IMG/VR virus record: IMGVR_UViG_3300031841_002239
Span: 1-55,791 of that record
Direction: 5' to 3' (one strand)
Length of the DNA: 55,791 bases
Source: a virus
The stretch's first letter is position 1, and the number at the start of each line of letters is the position of its first letter. Below are positions 1 to 7,926 of this stretch, one piece after another. The notes under the pieces are model-generated. The model did not search any database. It was not told where the DNA came from and saw only the letters and a program-made list of their open reading frames with translations. Position numbers and translations under genes: made by a program.

Positions 1-410
1 ATTGTTTCCATATCTTTATCAGATAACATTGCCGCCTGTCCCCACATCAAGGCACTTTGAGCACCTATCTGTCCTTTGTTTTTATATGTAGTAAGTTTGC
101 TTACAATGTCACTGGAACTTTGTCCTGCTAACATTGGTCCTATACCACCGCCACCATCTGCTCCGTGACATGCGGCACAACCTGCCCATAAACTTCTGAT
201 ATCACTAAACTCGTCCAAGTTAGCCAATGCTTGTTTACGTTGCTCTATTTCTGCTGGTGTACCATTTAATGCTACATACTCAGCATAACATTCACCTATA
301 CACGTGGTATTACTTTTAGCACCACTGTATTCTAAATTTGGATATACTTTAGCAACAAAGAAAATTCCTATTGCTAAACAACCTAATAAACTCATTCCTA
401 ATTCTTTCAT
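1..410 (-). CDS. Membrane-anchored class I cytochrome c (C-terminus cut by window edge)
   Basis: A minus-strand frame starts at ATG 410-408 and runs off the left edge, giving about 136 residues. It opens with a hydrophobic segment (about residues 5-20) fit to be an uncleaved signal anchor. Then comes a short spacer containing Cys 37 and Cys 41, and a heme-attachment motif CAACH followed by GADGGGIGP and LAGQ, as in c4/c5-type small cytochromes. The protein should carry covalent heme c in the periplasm and move electrons in the host respiratory chain. It would need the host Ccm machinery. The start overlaps the glutaredoxin stop in a TAATG junction, so the two are translationally coupled. The distal Met ligand cannot be located for certain because the 3' end is missing. 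A cytochrome c is rare cargo for a T4-like phage. Confidence 0.85.
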   Translation of the reverse strand, partial: MKELGMSLLGCLAIGIFFVAKVYPNLEYSGAKSNTTCIGECYAEYVALNGTPAEIEQRKQALANLDEFSDIRSLWAGCAACHGADGGGGIGPMLAGQSSSDIVSKLTTYKNKGQIGAQSALMWGQAAMLSDKDMET

Positions 411-640
411 TATTTACTTGCTTCTACTAAGGCTTTGTATTCTGTAAAGCCACCAATCTTTTCGCCGTCTACTATAATTTGTGGGAATGTTCTAGCACCA
501 GGAAAAGTTTCCATTAGTGTTTCTCTATCAAAATCCTCATCGAGCATTTTGTATGTAAGTTCGTGTCCTTCTCTTTCTGCTAATGCTTTTGCTTGTACGC
601 AGAATGGACATTGTGGTTTGCTGTATATTTCTACTTTCAT
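410..640 (-). CDS. grx: Glutaredoxin
   Basis: This 76-residue protein has a CPFC dithiol active site (residues 11-14), the cis-Pro element TFPQIIVDG (about 52-60) and the following GGFTEY glutathione-binding turn. These are the hallmarks of a class I glutaredoxin of normal length. It reduces disulfides with glutathione. In T4-like phages such proteins commonly support ribonucleotide reductase, though no reductase is visible here. It sits between the cold-shock gene (upstream, touching) and cytochrome c (downstream, one-base overlap). Confidence 0.93.
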   Translation of the reverse strand: MKVEIYSKPQCPFCVQAKALAEREGHELTYKMLDEDFDRETLMETFPGARTFPQIIVDGEKIGGFTEYKALVEASK

Positions 641-855
641 TATTCTACTTTTGTTCTAGGCGTTAAATCGCATGTTGATTGTATTTCCATACCGTTAATT
701 TCTGTATCAAAATCTACTTCCATTCCTGCTGATAATACTGCAGGTGATGTAGGATTAGTGACATGATGTCTTTTAATGTATATGTTTGACTTTCCAACAT
801 TTACTACGCCGTAGTTTTTTCTGCTGTTCCAAAAATTAATTGTACCTTTTTTCAT
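640..855 (-). CDS. Cold-shock-domain nucleic-acid-binding protein
   Basis: This 71-residue protein begins MKKGTINFWNSRKNYGVV, the first strands of a CspA-type OB fold with the aromatic RNP1-like element. The second RNP element (YIKRHHV) is less canonical. It should bind single-stranded RNA or DNA. The ATG lies five bases after a CATAAATA box (861-868), so it may be transcribed late with almost no leader. The stop touches the glutaredoxin start. Confidence 0.8.
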   Translation of the reverse strand: MKKGTINFWNSRKNYGVVNVGKSNIYIKRHHVTNPTSPAVLSAGMEVDFDTEINGMEIQSTCDLTPRTKVE

Positions 856-859
856 GCTT

Positions 860-1141
860 TTATTTATGTATATCTATACTGATCTTAACAAAAACAAGGT
901 CTTTTTCGTCTTCAAAAGATAAGACCATTTTTTGTTTTTCAAACCATCTTTCATCATTGTAGTTCATATCTGGATTAGGTTTAAAATGCCAACCCCACCT
1001 TTTTTTACATAGTTTATGTATTACAGGTATAAGTGACATAGATAATCCATATACAGGTGTTATCCAATTATATCTAAAAATCTTATTGTAGCCACAATTT
1101 TCGGGTATTTCAAATTCAGAAGTCTTCAAAATTTCCACCAT
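860..1141 (-). CDS. Hypothetical protein, 93 aa
   Basis: I do not recognise this protein. It is rich in aromatic and basic residues (KRWGWHFKPNP in the middle) with an acidic, hydrophobic C-terminal strand pattern. It has no obvious signal peptide or membrane segment. The start overlaps the end of the upstream 58-residue gene by 26 bases, and the stop touches the late-promoter box of the cold-shock gene. The compact packing and shared strand support it being a real phage gene. Confidence 0.6.
   Translation of the reverse strand: MVEILKTSEFEIPENCGYNKIFRYNWITPVYGLSMSLIPVIHKLCKKRWGWHFKPNPDMNYNDERWFEKQKMVLSFEDEKDLVFVKISIDIHK
861..868 (-). promoter_or_regulatory. Late promoter box CATAAATA, 5 bases before cold-shock ATG
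   Basis: The octamer CATAAATA on the minus strand matches the T4-late -10 consensus (TATAAATA) at seven of eight positions. It is followed by AAAGC and the ATG at 855, the same close spacing as at several other genes here. Confidence 0.5.
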
Positions 1142-1292
1142 CTACTTCAATACTACCTGTAGTATTAGGCTTTTCATTTTGCTCAGGAAGATTAGACAAT
1201 ATATCTAAAAGATAATCTACATTTATAGTAAATTGATTATGTCCTTGTTCTTTAAGATTTTTAAGTTGTAATTTTAGTTTGTCCAATTCTTT
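1116..1292 (-). CDS. Hypothetical small protein, 58 aa
   Basis: Start chosen at ATG 1292, preceded by AGGA about 9 bases upstream. The frame stays open further upstream, but only inside the neighbouring gene. The protein has a charged coiled-coil-like N-terminus (MKELDKLKLQLKNLKEQ) and an acidic tail ending GGNFEDF. Function unknown. Both ends overlap neighbours, typical of coupled small phage genes. Confidence 0.55.
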   Translation of the reverse strand, partial: KELDKLKLQLKNLKEQGHNQFTINVDYLLDILSNLPEQNEKPNTTGSIEVDGGNFEDF

Positions 1293-1809
1293 CATTAAGT
1301 TTCCTGTCCTTATTAATTTGCTTAAGAACAATCTTGCATTCATCCTCTGTTTTAAAAGGCCCTCTAAATCCATATTTAATAAGTGTGCTATACTTAGGAC
1401 CATGTCCGTGTTTCCAACACTTATCAAAATTTATGCAATACCAACCTGCGGCATAATAAATGTCACTGTCAGGAGTTTTAGTATATAAAGGAACATCAGG
1501 ATCATAGTTAGGCTCACTTGGATCTAATGGATAAGGAGTTTCATAATCAACAAGATGCCCTTTAATATAAAATGCTTCTGGCTCTGTTGGCGAATCTGTT
1601 ATTTGCTGTGAAAAAATTTCTGCATTTCCAAAATACTCTTGTACCTCTTCTTCGTTGTCTAAGGCAATTCCTTTAGAACCATTGATGTAAAAGAAATGGT
1701 TTTGGACATCTTTATTTAAGATACCCATTTTATTTTTACCTTGCCTTACAAGCCATGCTACATCAGATATCTGCTGTAATGATGCTTTAGTTTTATTATT
1801 TTTTACCAT
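1261..1809 (-). CDS. Hypothetical protein, 182 aa
   Basis: No family recognised. The N-terminus is basic. The central part is proline- and aspartate-rich with several tyrosines (DPSEPNYDPDVPLY), then a GWYCINFDKCWKHGHGPKY stretch whose Cys and His residues could bind metal. The C-terminus is a charged helix. It is soluble by appearance. It overlaps the next gene by 32 bases and the previous gene by 7, consistent with one polycistronic early operon. Confidence 0.65.
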   Translation of the reverse strand: MVKNNKTKASLQQISDVAWLVRQGKNKMGILNKDVQNHFFYINGSKGIALDNEEEVQEYFGNAEIFSQQITDSPTEPEAFYIKGHLVDYETPYPLDPSEPNYDPDVPLYTKTPDSDIYYAAGWYCINFDKCWKHGHGPKYSTLIKYGFRGPFKTEDECKIVLKQINKDRKLNERIGQTKITT

Positions 1810-2045
1810 GCTCTATTCTCCTTATTACCATAGTCTTCGTCTTTACCAACAACTACTCCACCAATGGAATAAAGTTGTTTATTTGGTTCTCCTTTATCAT
1901 TTTTAAATAATTCAGGACAAACATCTCTTCTCATTTGCCTATATACTTTGTCCTGATCGGGACTAGTAAATATCCAATACGGGTTTTTAGGCCAATCCAA
2001 GCAAATTCTTTTCATTGCTTCTTCTACAGGATCAGGCTTTTCCAT
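1803..2045 (-). CDS. Hypothetical protein, 80 aa
   Basis: Small soluble protein with WPKNPYWIFTSPD near the N-terminus and a KNDKGEPNKQ turn. No known domain seen. The ATG lies inside the last codons of the RNase H gene (14-base overlap), so it is probably translated by coupling to it. Confidence 0.6.
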   Translation of the reverse strand: MEKPDPVEEAMKRICLDWPKNPYWIFTSPDQDKVYRQMRRDVCPELFKNDKGEPNKQLYSIGGVVVGKDEDYGNKENRAW

Positions 2046-3024
2046 TCATGAACTCCGCATAATCTCCTGGATTCTGACTCATACGTTCTAGATTCCATTT
2101 AGCACAAAACTTCATAAAATATATACCAACTTGCTGTTTAGATTCTTTCTCTTTTGCTTCTGCAATTCGTTGTTTACATTCTGCTTTTATCTCATCAGGT
2201 TGTTGTGTTAAATCAATTAGTATTTTATTACGTTCAAAATCGTCTTTCACTCTGTGTTCTTGCTCTTCATGATCTACCCAACGTTGTAGCATAAAGTTAT
2301 TGTAATTGTATCCGCCTGTGTGCCTATCTTCATAGGCTTCTGTAATTCCTGTTTTATTTTTAGTGCCTTTTAATCTAGCACCAGGATAAGCACTAAACAC
2401 ATTATCACTAGAGTCGCCTCTAACACACTTCTCAAACAAGACCCATTCAGGTACTACTGGAGTTTTCTTTTCATTTGTCTTTTTGTCTATTACCCACTCA
2501 CCTGTTTTACAATCTTTAAACCCTTCTAAACTAACAATTTGATCTGTTGTACCGTTATATTGTGTTACATTGTCTGCAATTAACTGATAAAAGTCACTGT
2601 CTGTACTTATAATTACATGATTATCTTCTGGATGTTCTTGTATCCAAGTAGCAATTAAGTCATCTGCTTCAGCATTAGGCTGTTGTATAACACTACAATT
2701 AGTACGTTTATCTAAAAACTCTACCATATCATTATAAGATTCAAAAAACAATTCGTCATCTTCTTGCTCTCTGACACTTCTTTTATCCATTGTGACTTTA
2801 CGGTTTGCTTTATATGGAGTATAAAAGTCTTTACGCCAAGAACGTCCTTCTAAACACATAACAACATGATCGCCATCAAAATCTCGCCATACTTTCTTAA
2901 TACTATTAAACATAATATGCATAGCCATTCCAACTCGCATATCAATATCTCTTCCCCCACCAACATGTTTGGCACGGAAGAACATGTTTAAACTATCTAC
3001 TAATATGTATGTCTTTTTACTCAT
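2032..3024 (-). CDS. rnh: T4-type RNase H (5'-3' FEN-family nuclease)
   Basis: This 330-residue protein (T4 Rnh is 305) has the FEN/PIN acidic motifs in order: D10 in ILVDSLNMFFRA, E119/D121/D122 in NAEADDLIA, D142/D144 in STDSDFYQL, and D204/D207 in RGDSSDN, followed by a helix-hairpin-like region. These residues bind two metal ions. In T4 the enzyme removes RNA primers and adjacent DNA from Okazaki fragments. The K/N/T-rich section around residues 172-190 looks like an insertion relative to T4. It lies in the same operon as small unknowns, downstream of QueE and FolE. Confidence 0.9.
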   Translation of the reverse strand: MSKKTYILVDSLNMFFRAKHVGGGRDIDMRVGMAMHIMFNSIKKVWRDFDGDHVVMCLEGRSWRKDFYTPYKANRKVTMDKRSVREQEDDELFFESYNDMVEFLDKRTNCSVIQQPNAEADDLIATWIQEHPEDNHVIISTDSDFYQLIADNVTQYNGTTDQIVSLEGFKDCKTGEWVIDKKTNEKKTPVVPEWVLFEKCVRGDSSDNVFSAYPGARLKGTKNKTGITEAYEDRHTGGYNYNNFMLQRWVDHEEQEHRVKDDFERNKILIDLTQQPDEIKAECKQRIAEAKEKESKQQVGIYFMKFCAKWNLERMSQNPGDYAEFMNGKA

Positions 3025-3265
3025 TATTAAATCCTAAGTCGTCATTTATTATAGCATCAAAAGGCGATTCTTTCAAGTTCTTTTCACGAAGTTTTTCAAA
3101 GTCTCTTGTTAAATCGTATTTTAAATGTTTCCTAAAATTAGCCAATATATACTCTACTTCAGCAGATGTAAAATCCTCTAATTGCTTTTCTACAACTGGC
3201 TCTATAGACTTAACTAGGATCGCTAGTTTTGTCTTGGCCTGTGTTTCCATTTGTTCTGATGACAT
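3017..3265 (-). CDS. Hypothetical protein, 82 aa
   Basis: Short, charged, mostly helical by appearance, ending in an acidic tail (NDDLGFNNE). No known family. A second ATG five codons in (3250) is an alternative start. It overlaps RNase H by 8 bases and the upstream gene by 56 bases, a long overlap that makes the exact start uncertain. Confidence 0.55.
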   Translation of the reverse strand: MSSEQMETQAKTKLAILVKSIEPVVEKQLEDFTSAEVEYILANFRKHLKYDLTRDFEKLREKNLKESPFDAIINDDLGFNNE

Positions 3266-3734
3266 CAGTTTCTCCTTCTTGCTGTAAGCCGTAATCTTGG
3301 TCTGCTATTTCTTGTACTAATACTGTTCTACATACGTCATTAAACCACTTATTAACAACATCTTCATCATTTTCGCCTCTATACCCGTTCTCATGTAAAA
3401 ACTTAACAAAATGATCGTTCCAGTCTAATTCCATATATCCTGCTTTAGCATTTTCAGGATTTACGTCTAATTTAAGAACATTTACATATGGTGCCTGTGT
3501 AATATCAGCAACTGCTTTTTCATGTTCATATTTTCCAATTTTACCATTTTTAAGTTGTACATCAAGTTTAGCAATTTCCTTATCTTCATCAGTTTCTGCT
3601 TCAATTTCTGCTAATGCTTCTTCTAACTCTTCTCCATCATAATAATATTCTGCTTCTGCTATTGCACGAGTCTTACCTTTAAGACCCCAACTAGCAGGCA
3701 TCATGCTAAATGGTAGTTTAGTTTTCTTTGACAT
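3210..3734 (-). CDS. Hypothetical acidic protein, 174 aa
   Basis: Begins MSKKTKLPFSMMPASWGLKG, followed by a very acidic helical stretch (about residues 32-50) and later ELDWNDHFVKFLHENGYRG. No catalytic motif is visible. It resembles the conserved unknowns interspersed with replication genes in marine T4-like phages, but I cannot name it. It overlaps the downstream gene by 56 bases and the upstream membrane protein by 17. Confidence 0.6.
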   Translation of the reverse strand: MSKKTKLPFSMMPASWGLKGKTRAIAEAEYYYDGEELEEALAEIEAETDEDKEIAKLDVQLKNGKIGKYEHEKAVADITQAPYVNVLKLDVNPENAKAGYMELDWNDHFVKFLHENGYRGENDEDVVNKWFNDVCRTVLVQEIADQDYGLQQEGETDVIRTNGNTGQDKTSDPS

Positions 3735-4164
3735 CTTCTTTCTCCTTTAATACTGCCGTAACACTTTTTATTGTACAGGTGTGTTTACTTGGCCTGCCAA
3801 AACTAATTGGTATAATTTTATCGCCTCTGCCTATAGTATTAAATCCGCCCCAAGGCTGGAATACTATTCGTTGTGCGAAGGAAAGATCATAACAATAATA
3901 TAACTCTATATCGTATTCTTGTTTTCTAGTAGTTCTAACTCTAATTACATTATTATTTTGTATAGAATAACCTCTAATACTTCTCATATTAATACTTTTA
4001 ACTTGTAAATCTTGTTTAGTTACAGCAATACCGTGTTCTGTATACCCAACAATTTCTTTTTCATCTGCTTTTGTTTCAAATGCCACCATCATTAAAAACA
4101 TTACAAATGCTGTTATCAGCAAAGGAGACATGTTCTTTATAAAATTCCAATCGTGTTTATCCAT
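3718..4164 (-). CDS. Membrane-anchored periplasmic protein, DUF6491-like
   Basis: This 148-residue protein has one hydrophobic helix (about residues 13-29, LLITAFVMFLMMVAF) followed by a polar domain of about 110 residues, so it is probably anchored in the inner membrane facing the periplasm. The domain pattern is RSIRGYSIQNNNVI, then a paired Cys (YYCYDLSFAQ), a glycine-rich turn and GRPSKHTCTIKSV. This resembles the small bacterial family DUF6491, but I place it only tentatively. It sits directly downstream of queE with one base between the genes. Role in infection unknown. Confidence 0.5.
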   Translation of the reverse strand: MDKHDWNFIKNMSPLLITAFVMFLMMVAFETKADEKEIVGYTEHGIAVTKQDLQVKSINMRSIRGYSIQNNNVIRVRTTRKQEYDIELYYCYDLSFAQRIVFQPWGGFNTIGRGDKIIPISFGRPSKHTCTIKSVTAVLKEKEDVKEN

Positions 4165-4165
4165 A

Positions 4166-5065
4166 TTATTTTCCTATTGCGTTACCGTATATATGTACGT
4201 GAACTCTGCTCGTATAATTGTAGCCACGTTGTATGGCTTCGTCGGCTATACTTGCCTCTGTTTGTACTAGGCCTTCAAAGGTGCCGCCAACTCCCATGAT
4301 CCATACAGGGAAGTTACAGCCGGCATCTCTAAATAATTTTGTGTGTTCTTCTACTTCTCTCCAACTTTCATCTGTGCCATTTACCACATACTTCAATTGA
4401 CCATGTGGACTTACTTCTGCATATCTGCCTATTACTTCTGGCTTGATTGCTTTTTTGTTCTTCTCACCAGCAGTACTCCATAGTTTAGGACTAAGGCTCC
4501 AATACCATTCTGAACCATTAGCCCATGCTGGATATTCTGAGCTAATATAATTAGCAAACTCATCTGTTATAGGCTTTGTGCCATTTGTTTCCACAGTTAC
4601 GTTCATTGGCTTATTGCCTCTGCGTTTAAATTCTTCTATAACACTAATCATACCAGGCTGTGTGTTTTTAAGCATTGGCTCGCCACCTGTAAACACCATA
4701 TGCACACTTTGTTTTGTAACAGGATGTACAAATTGGGAGTGCGGCAGAAGGGCTGTAAGTTCGTCTACTGCCTCCTCTACCGTCTTATCAGTAATTAAGT
4801 GCTTATACTTTTTGCTCCAAGTATAACTACTATCACAACCTTTTTCAAACACAGGCAAATCAAATACATTTGTTATGTCTGTAATATCTAACTTTTCATA
4901 AGGTAAATCATATGTGCTTGGATCAGTAGGATCACTTTGTCCAAAGCCATTACATTGTAAATTACATAGGAAGAATCTCATCCACAGACTAGGAATACCA
5001 ACATACTGTCCTTCGCCTTGTGCGGAGTAAAATGTTTCGCTATATTTTAATGTAGTGTTATCCAT
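4166..5065 (-). CDS. queE: 7-carboxy-7-deazaguanine synthase, radical SAM
   Basis: This 299-residue protein starts with the QueE signature SAQGEGQYVGIPSLWMRF. The first two cluster cysteines are C34 and C38 (CNLQC). The usual third cysteine appears to be displaced to C77 in GCDSSYTW, after a loop of 38 residues. A glycine-rich SAM-binding strand, MVFTGGEPML, follows. QueE converts 6-carboxy-tetrahydropterin to 7-carboxy-7-deazaguanine (CDG). FolE lies just upstream, and a QueD-like gene and DpdA lie in the next operon, so the product probably feeds DNA base modification. It overlaps the upstream unknown by 8 bases. Confidence 0.88.
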   Translation of the reverse strand: MDNTTLKYSETFYSAQGEGQYVGIPSLWMRFFLCNLQCNGFGQSDPTDPSTYDLPYEKLDITDITNVFDLPVFEKGCDSSYTWSKKYKHLITDKTVEEAVDELTALLPHSQFVHPVTKQSVHMVFTGGEPMLKNTQPGMISVIEEFKRRGNKPMNVTVETNGTKPITDEFANYISSEYPAWANGSEWYWSLSPKLWSTAGEKNKKAIKPEVIGRYAEVSPHGQLKYVVNGTDESWREVEEHTKLFRDAGCNFPVWIMGVGGTFEGLVQTEASIADEAIQRGYNYTSRVHVHIYGNAIGK

Positions 5066-5558
5066 CTTGTTCTTTTAAAAAATTTATAAAATCCTGTTTA
5101 TCAAATTCACCGTCAGTAATATCCATTATAGCACTATATACAATATTATGCAAGTCACTAGATTGGAATGTAATACTGCCATTTAATTCATCTTCAAAAG
5201 ATTCAATAGCACACATTCTAAATCCTTTATCATATAAAATGTCAAAATTGTCTTCTTTTTCAAGAAATACTTTACCATATTGTATTGCTTTTAAAAAATA
5301 CACATCAGACATTTGTCTTGCTTCTATAGTAAGTTGACCAACTTCCTCATTTACATTTTCGAGCTGTAAGTGTATACCAGCATCTAACTTGTCTAAATCA
5401 GCAACACAGTCAAGACATTCCATAACCTCAAGTGGTGTTAACGGGTATCTAGTGCAAATCCAATCCATATTGAATCTATCACAAATTGCATCAGTAACCT
5501 CTCTAACAGGCACAGCATGTCTGCCTATAACTAAGTGACCATTACGAGTATTAATCAT
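5058..5558 (-). CDS. Hypothetical protein between FolE and QueE, 166 aa
   Basis: ATG 5558 is chosen because it overlaps the FolE stop (TAATG). The longer frame would need a TTG inside folE. The N-terminus reads MINTRNGHLVIGRHAVPVREVTDAICDRF. The rest is mixed helix and strand with several Cys, and no catalytic motif I know. Tight coupling on both sides suggests a job connected with deazaguanine synthesis, or simply co-expression. Confidence 0.6.
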   Translation of the reverse strand: MINTRNGHLVIGRHAVPVREVTDAICDRFNMDWICTRYPLTPLEVMECLDCVADLDKLDAGIHLQLENVNEEVGQLTIEARQMSDVYFLKAIQYGKVFLEKEDNFDILYDKGFRMCAIESFEDELNGSITFQSSDLHNIVYSAIMDITDGEFDKQDFINFLKEQDG

Positions 5559-6247
5559 TAGGTTCCGCAAGAATGTTGTTGCTGTAGTTTAATGTTATCG
5601 AAAAATTCTTTCTTAGTACTCTGGTCTTCCATAAATCTGCCTTCCAATACAGTTGTTTGTGTTAAACTGCTATGTGCTAATACACCTCTGTTCTCTACGC
5701 AACCGTGTGTTGCTTGTATGTAAACACCTAAGTTTACACTACCAGTTGCCGCCTTAATTTCTCTAGCAATATCATTAGCAAGTTCTTCCTGTAATGTACC
5801 ACGTCTTGCACACCATTGTGCAATTCTAGTGTACTTAGAAAGCCCTATGAGCGTTTCTCCTGCAATAATACCTATGTATGCAATACCTTTAACAGGCTGA
5901 TGATGGTGTGAACACATACTTTGTATTTCACTTCTCACAACCAACATACCTTTATAACCTTCTTCAATGTCATTAGGAAATGCTGTAGCATTAGGCATAT
6001 CGTTATATCTGCCCCACATAAGTTCATTGATATACATTTTAGCAAGACGTTTAGCAGTACCTTGACTGTTAGGGTCATTAAATCTATCAATTAGTAGTGT
6101 GTCTAATACACCTTCAAAATGAGGAATAAGTTCTTCAATAAGTGCTTGATCATCACCTTCGTCCATAAATGCTGAAACATTATCACTTGCCCAATACTTA
6201 GCACCAGCATCTTTAATTCTTTGTGTTATTTTCTCACTAGTCTTCAT
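5558..6247 (-). CDS. folE: GTP cyclohydrolase I
   Basis: This 229-residue protein contains the FolE zinc motif CSHHHQPVKG, the GLSKYTRIAQWCARR core and the C-terminal zinc cysteine in THGCVENRG. It opens GTP to dihydroneopterin triphosphate. That is the first step toward folate, or, with QueD and QueE, toward 7-deazaguanines. It is a complete, normal-length enzyme. Its stop overlaps the next ATG, and its start overlaps the YdcH-like gene by 11 bases. The FolE-QueE arrangement makes DNA hypermodification the most likely purpose. Confidence 0.94.
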   Translation of the reverse strand: MKTSEKITQRIKDAGAKYWASDNVSAFMDEGDDQALIEELIPHFEGVLDTLLIDRFNDPNSQGTAKRLAKMYINELMWGRYNDMPNATAFPNDIEEGYKGMLVVRSEIQSMCSHHHQPVKGIAYIGIIAGETLIGLSKYTRIAQWCARRGTLQEELANDIAREIKAATGSVNLGVYIQATHGCVENRGVLAHSSLTQTTVLEGRFMEDQSTKKEFFDNIKLQQQHSCGT

Positions 6248-6437
6248 TTTTCATTTCCTTAATTCTTTCTTTTAATTCTTCAATTTCCCTTTTAAGAGCA
6301 AGTTTTTCGAACTTCTCTTGTCTAACTTTGTCATCACTATCATGATGTTCCCAATGCCTTGTAATTTTCTTATCTAGTTCTCGGTGTATGTTTTCCAAAT
6401 GTTTTAAATGATTTGTTAAACTTTTTACCGTACTCAC
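6237..6437 (-). CDS. DUF465/YdcH-like small coiled-coil protein
   Basis: Start chosen at GTG 6437, which overlaps the upstream TGA (GTGA) and has AGGAG about 8 bases before it. The product of about 66 residues shows the pattern LKHLENIHRELDKKI...KLALKREIEELKERI, an amphipathic helical hairpin like YdcH/DUF465. It probably self-associates. Function unknown. Confidence 0.6.
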   Translation of the reverse strand: MSTVKSLTNHLKHLENIHRELDKKITRHWEHHDSDDKVRQEKFEKLALKREIEELKERIKEMKNED

Positions 6438-6925
6438 TTCCACCACTCCTCATAAGGAAATACAATCCATTTTTCTTCTTCTGGCGTCACTCTATTACCT
6501 GTAAAACTTACATGCTCAAATGCACTACTCTCTTTATCGAATAGTGTAGCATACTTTAAGCCTTCATGCAATGCCAATAGGTTATTATTTTCTTCTGAAT
6601 CCCATTTATCCACAACACCTTTAATACCGTTTAAAGTATGTCCTGAATCATTAATGTCATCTACAAGTAAAATATCTTCACTACTGTATTTAGATAAAAT
6701 AGTCTCTAACCTAGTGGATTCCTTGATCATGTCATGATCTCTTGTTTGCCATTCAAAGCCATGGAAAGGAACTTCAAAGTAATGACTTAGCATTACGCCC
6801 ATTACATAGGCACCTCTGCCAGGCCCAATTACAACATCAGGTTTAAAACCACTTACATGAATTTGTCTTGTTATTTCGCTAAGATCTTTGTCTAGATCTT
6901 TGTTAGAATAGTATAGTTTTGCCAT
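6434..6925 (-). CDS. Purine phosphoribosyltransferase-like protein
   Basis: This 163-residue protein carries the type I PRTase PRPP loop ILLVDDINDSGHTLNGI (about residues 95-111) and an upstream PDVVIGPGRGAYVMGVMLS segment that resembles the pyrophosphate loop. Length and motifs fit xanthine/guanine phosphoribosyltransferases, which turn free bases plus PRPP into nucleotides. It is the first gene after the consensus promoter at 6932-6959. Being followed by FolE and QueE, it may help recycle guanine or handle deazaguanine bases (inference). Confidence 0.82.
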   Translation of the reverse strand: MAKLYYSNKDLDKDLSEITRQIHVSGFKPDVVIGPGRGAYVMGVMLSHYFEVPFHGFEWQTRDHDMIKESTRLETILSKYSSEDILLVDDINDSGHTLNGIKGVVDKWDSEENNNLLALHEGLKYATLFDKESSAFEHVSFTGNRVTPEEEKWIVFPYEEWWK

Positions 6926-6931
6926 AATATT

Positions 6932-6959
6932 ATTATAGCAGAAAAGATTACAATGTCAA
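6932..6959 (-). promoter_or_regulatory. Sigma70-type promoter, TTGACA-N16-TATAAT
   Basis: Perfect -35 (plus-strand complement at 6954-6959) and perfect -10 (6932-6937) hexamers with 16 bases between, pointing into the phosphoribosyltransferase-FolE-QueE-RNase H operon. The -35 lies within 2 bases of the end of the galE-like gene. Confidence 0.85.
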
Positions 6960-6960
6960 G

Positions 6961-7926
6961 TTATTTTTTCTTGGACGATTGAAATTCTATTTCTGACTTT
7001 ACAATGTCCTCTAAAGAATTTGTTGGTTCCCAACCAAATAAATCTATTGCTTTAGAAATATTTGCATCTGTTTTTGCGGCGTCGCCTTCTCTTTTTGGAC
7101 CATATTCAACATCAATTGTATTGCCTGTTTGTGCTTCTACTTCTGCTATAACTTGCTTAATACTTTTAGGAGAACCAGCACCAATGTTAAATACACCACT
7201 ATCGCCACCATCAAACAGATAGTTTAATGATGCCAAATGAGCTGTTGCTATATCCAATACGTGAGTATAATCTCTAACACAGGTTCCATCTATTGTGTCG
7301 TAGTCATCTCCGTTTACTACAAACTTTCCTCCATTTAGTGCCTTGTCTACTAAAACAGGCATTATATGTTCTTTAGGATCTAACTGATACCCAAATCCTT
7401 CATAACTACCTGCGGCACAAAAATATCTTAAACTATTATAAGTAAAATCGTGTACTGCTGATAGATCTTCTAAAATAGTTTCCACCATTGCCTTTGTTCT
7501 ACCATAAGGTGTTTTAGGATTGATATCATCTATTTCTGAGTTCAGTAAGTTGTCTGAGTCTCCGTAAACAGAACTTGAACTACTGAATACAAAATGTTTT
7601 ACACCACCGTCTATAGCATGATCTAATAGTTTAATAGAATTTTCTACATTGTTTACATAGTATTCTTTTGCTTCTGCAATACTTTTAGGTACACTATGAT
7701 GAGCCGCCAAATGAATAATTGCATCTGGTTTTGTCATTTCAATAACACCTTTAATTTGAGAGTTGTTAATATCAAATGGATATTGTGTTACGCCCTCTAT
7801 GGGTCTTTTTACTCTGTCTACATTAATAACATTGTAACCAGAATCAGCAAGTAACTTACAGGTTACACTACCTATAAAGCCACTACCACCTGTTACTAAA
7901 ATTGTTTTTTCTTCATTACTGCTCAT
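6961..7926 (-). CDS. galE: NAD-dependent sugar epimerase (UDP-glucose 4-epimerase type)
   Basis: This 321-residue extended SDR protein has the NAD-binding TGGSGFIGS (residues 12-20), FSSSSSVYGD (active-site Ser/Thr strand) and the catalytic Tyr-x3-Lys in PYGRTK. The C-terminal half has the sugar-binding RYFCAAG and the VRDYTHVLDIA motif. The whole layout matches GalE or close epimerases acting on UDP-sugars. It overlaps the glycosyltransferase start by 4 bases, so the two likely work together on a glycan or on glucosylated DNA. Exact substrate unknown. Confidence 0.87.
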   Translation of the reverse strand: MSSNEEKTILVTGGSGFIGSVTCKLLADSGYNVINVDRVKRPIEGVTQYPFDINNSQIKGVIEMTKPDAIIHLAAHHSVPKSIAEAKEYYVNNVENSIKLLDHAIDGGVKHFVFSSSSSVYGDSDNLLNSEIDDINPKTPYGRTKAMVETILEDLSAVHDFTYNSLRYFCAAGSYEGFGYQLDPKEHIMPVLVDKALNGGKFVVNGDDYDTIDGTCVRDYTHVLDIATAHLASLNYLFDGGDSGVFNIGAGSPKSIKQVIAEVEAQTGNTIDVEYGPKREGDAAKTDANISKAIDLFGWEPTNSLEDIVKSEIEFQSSKKK

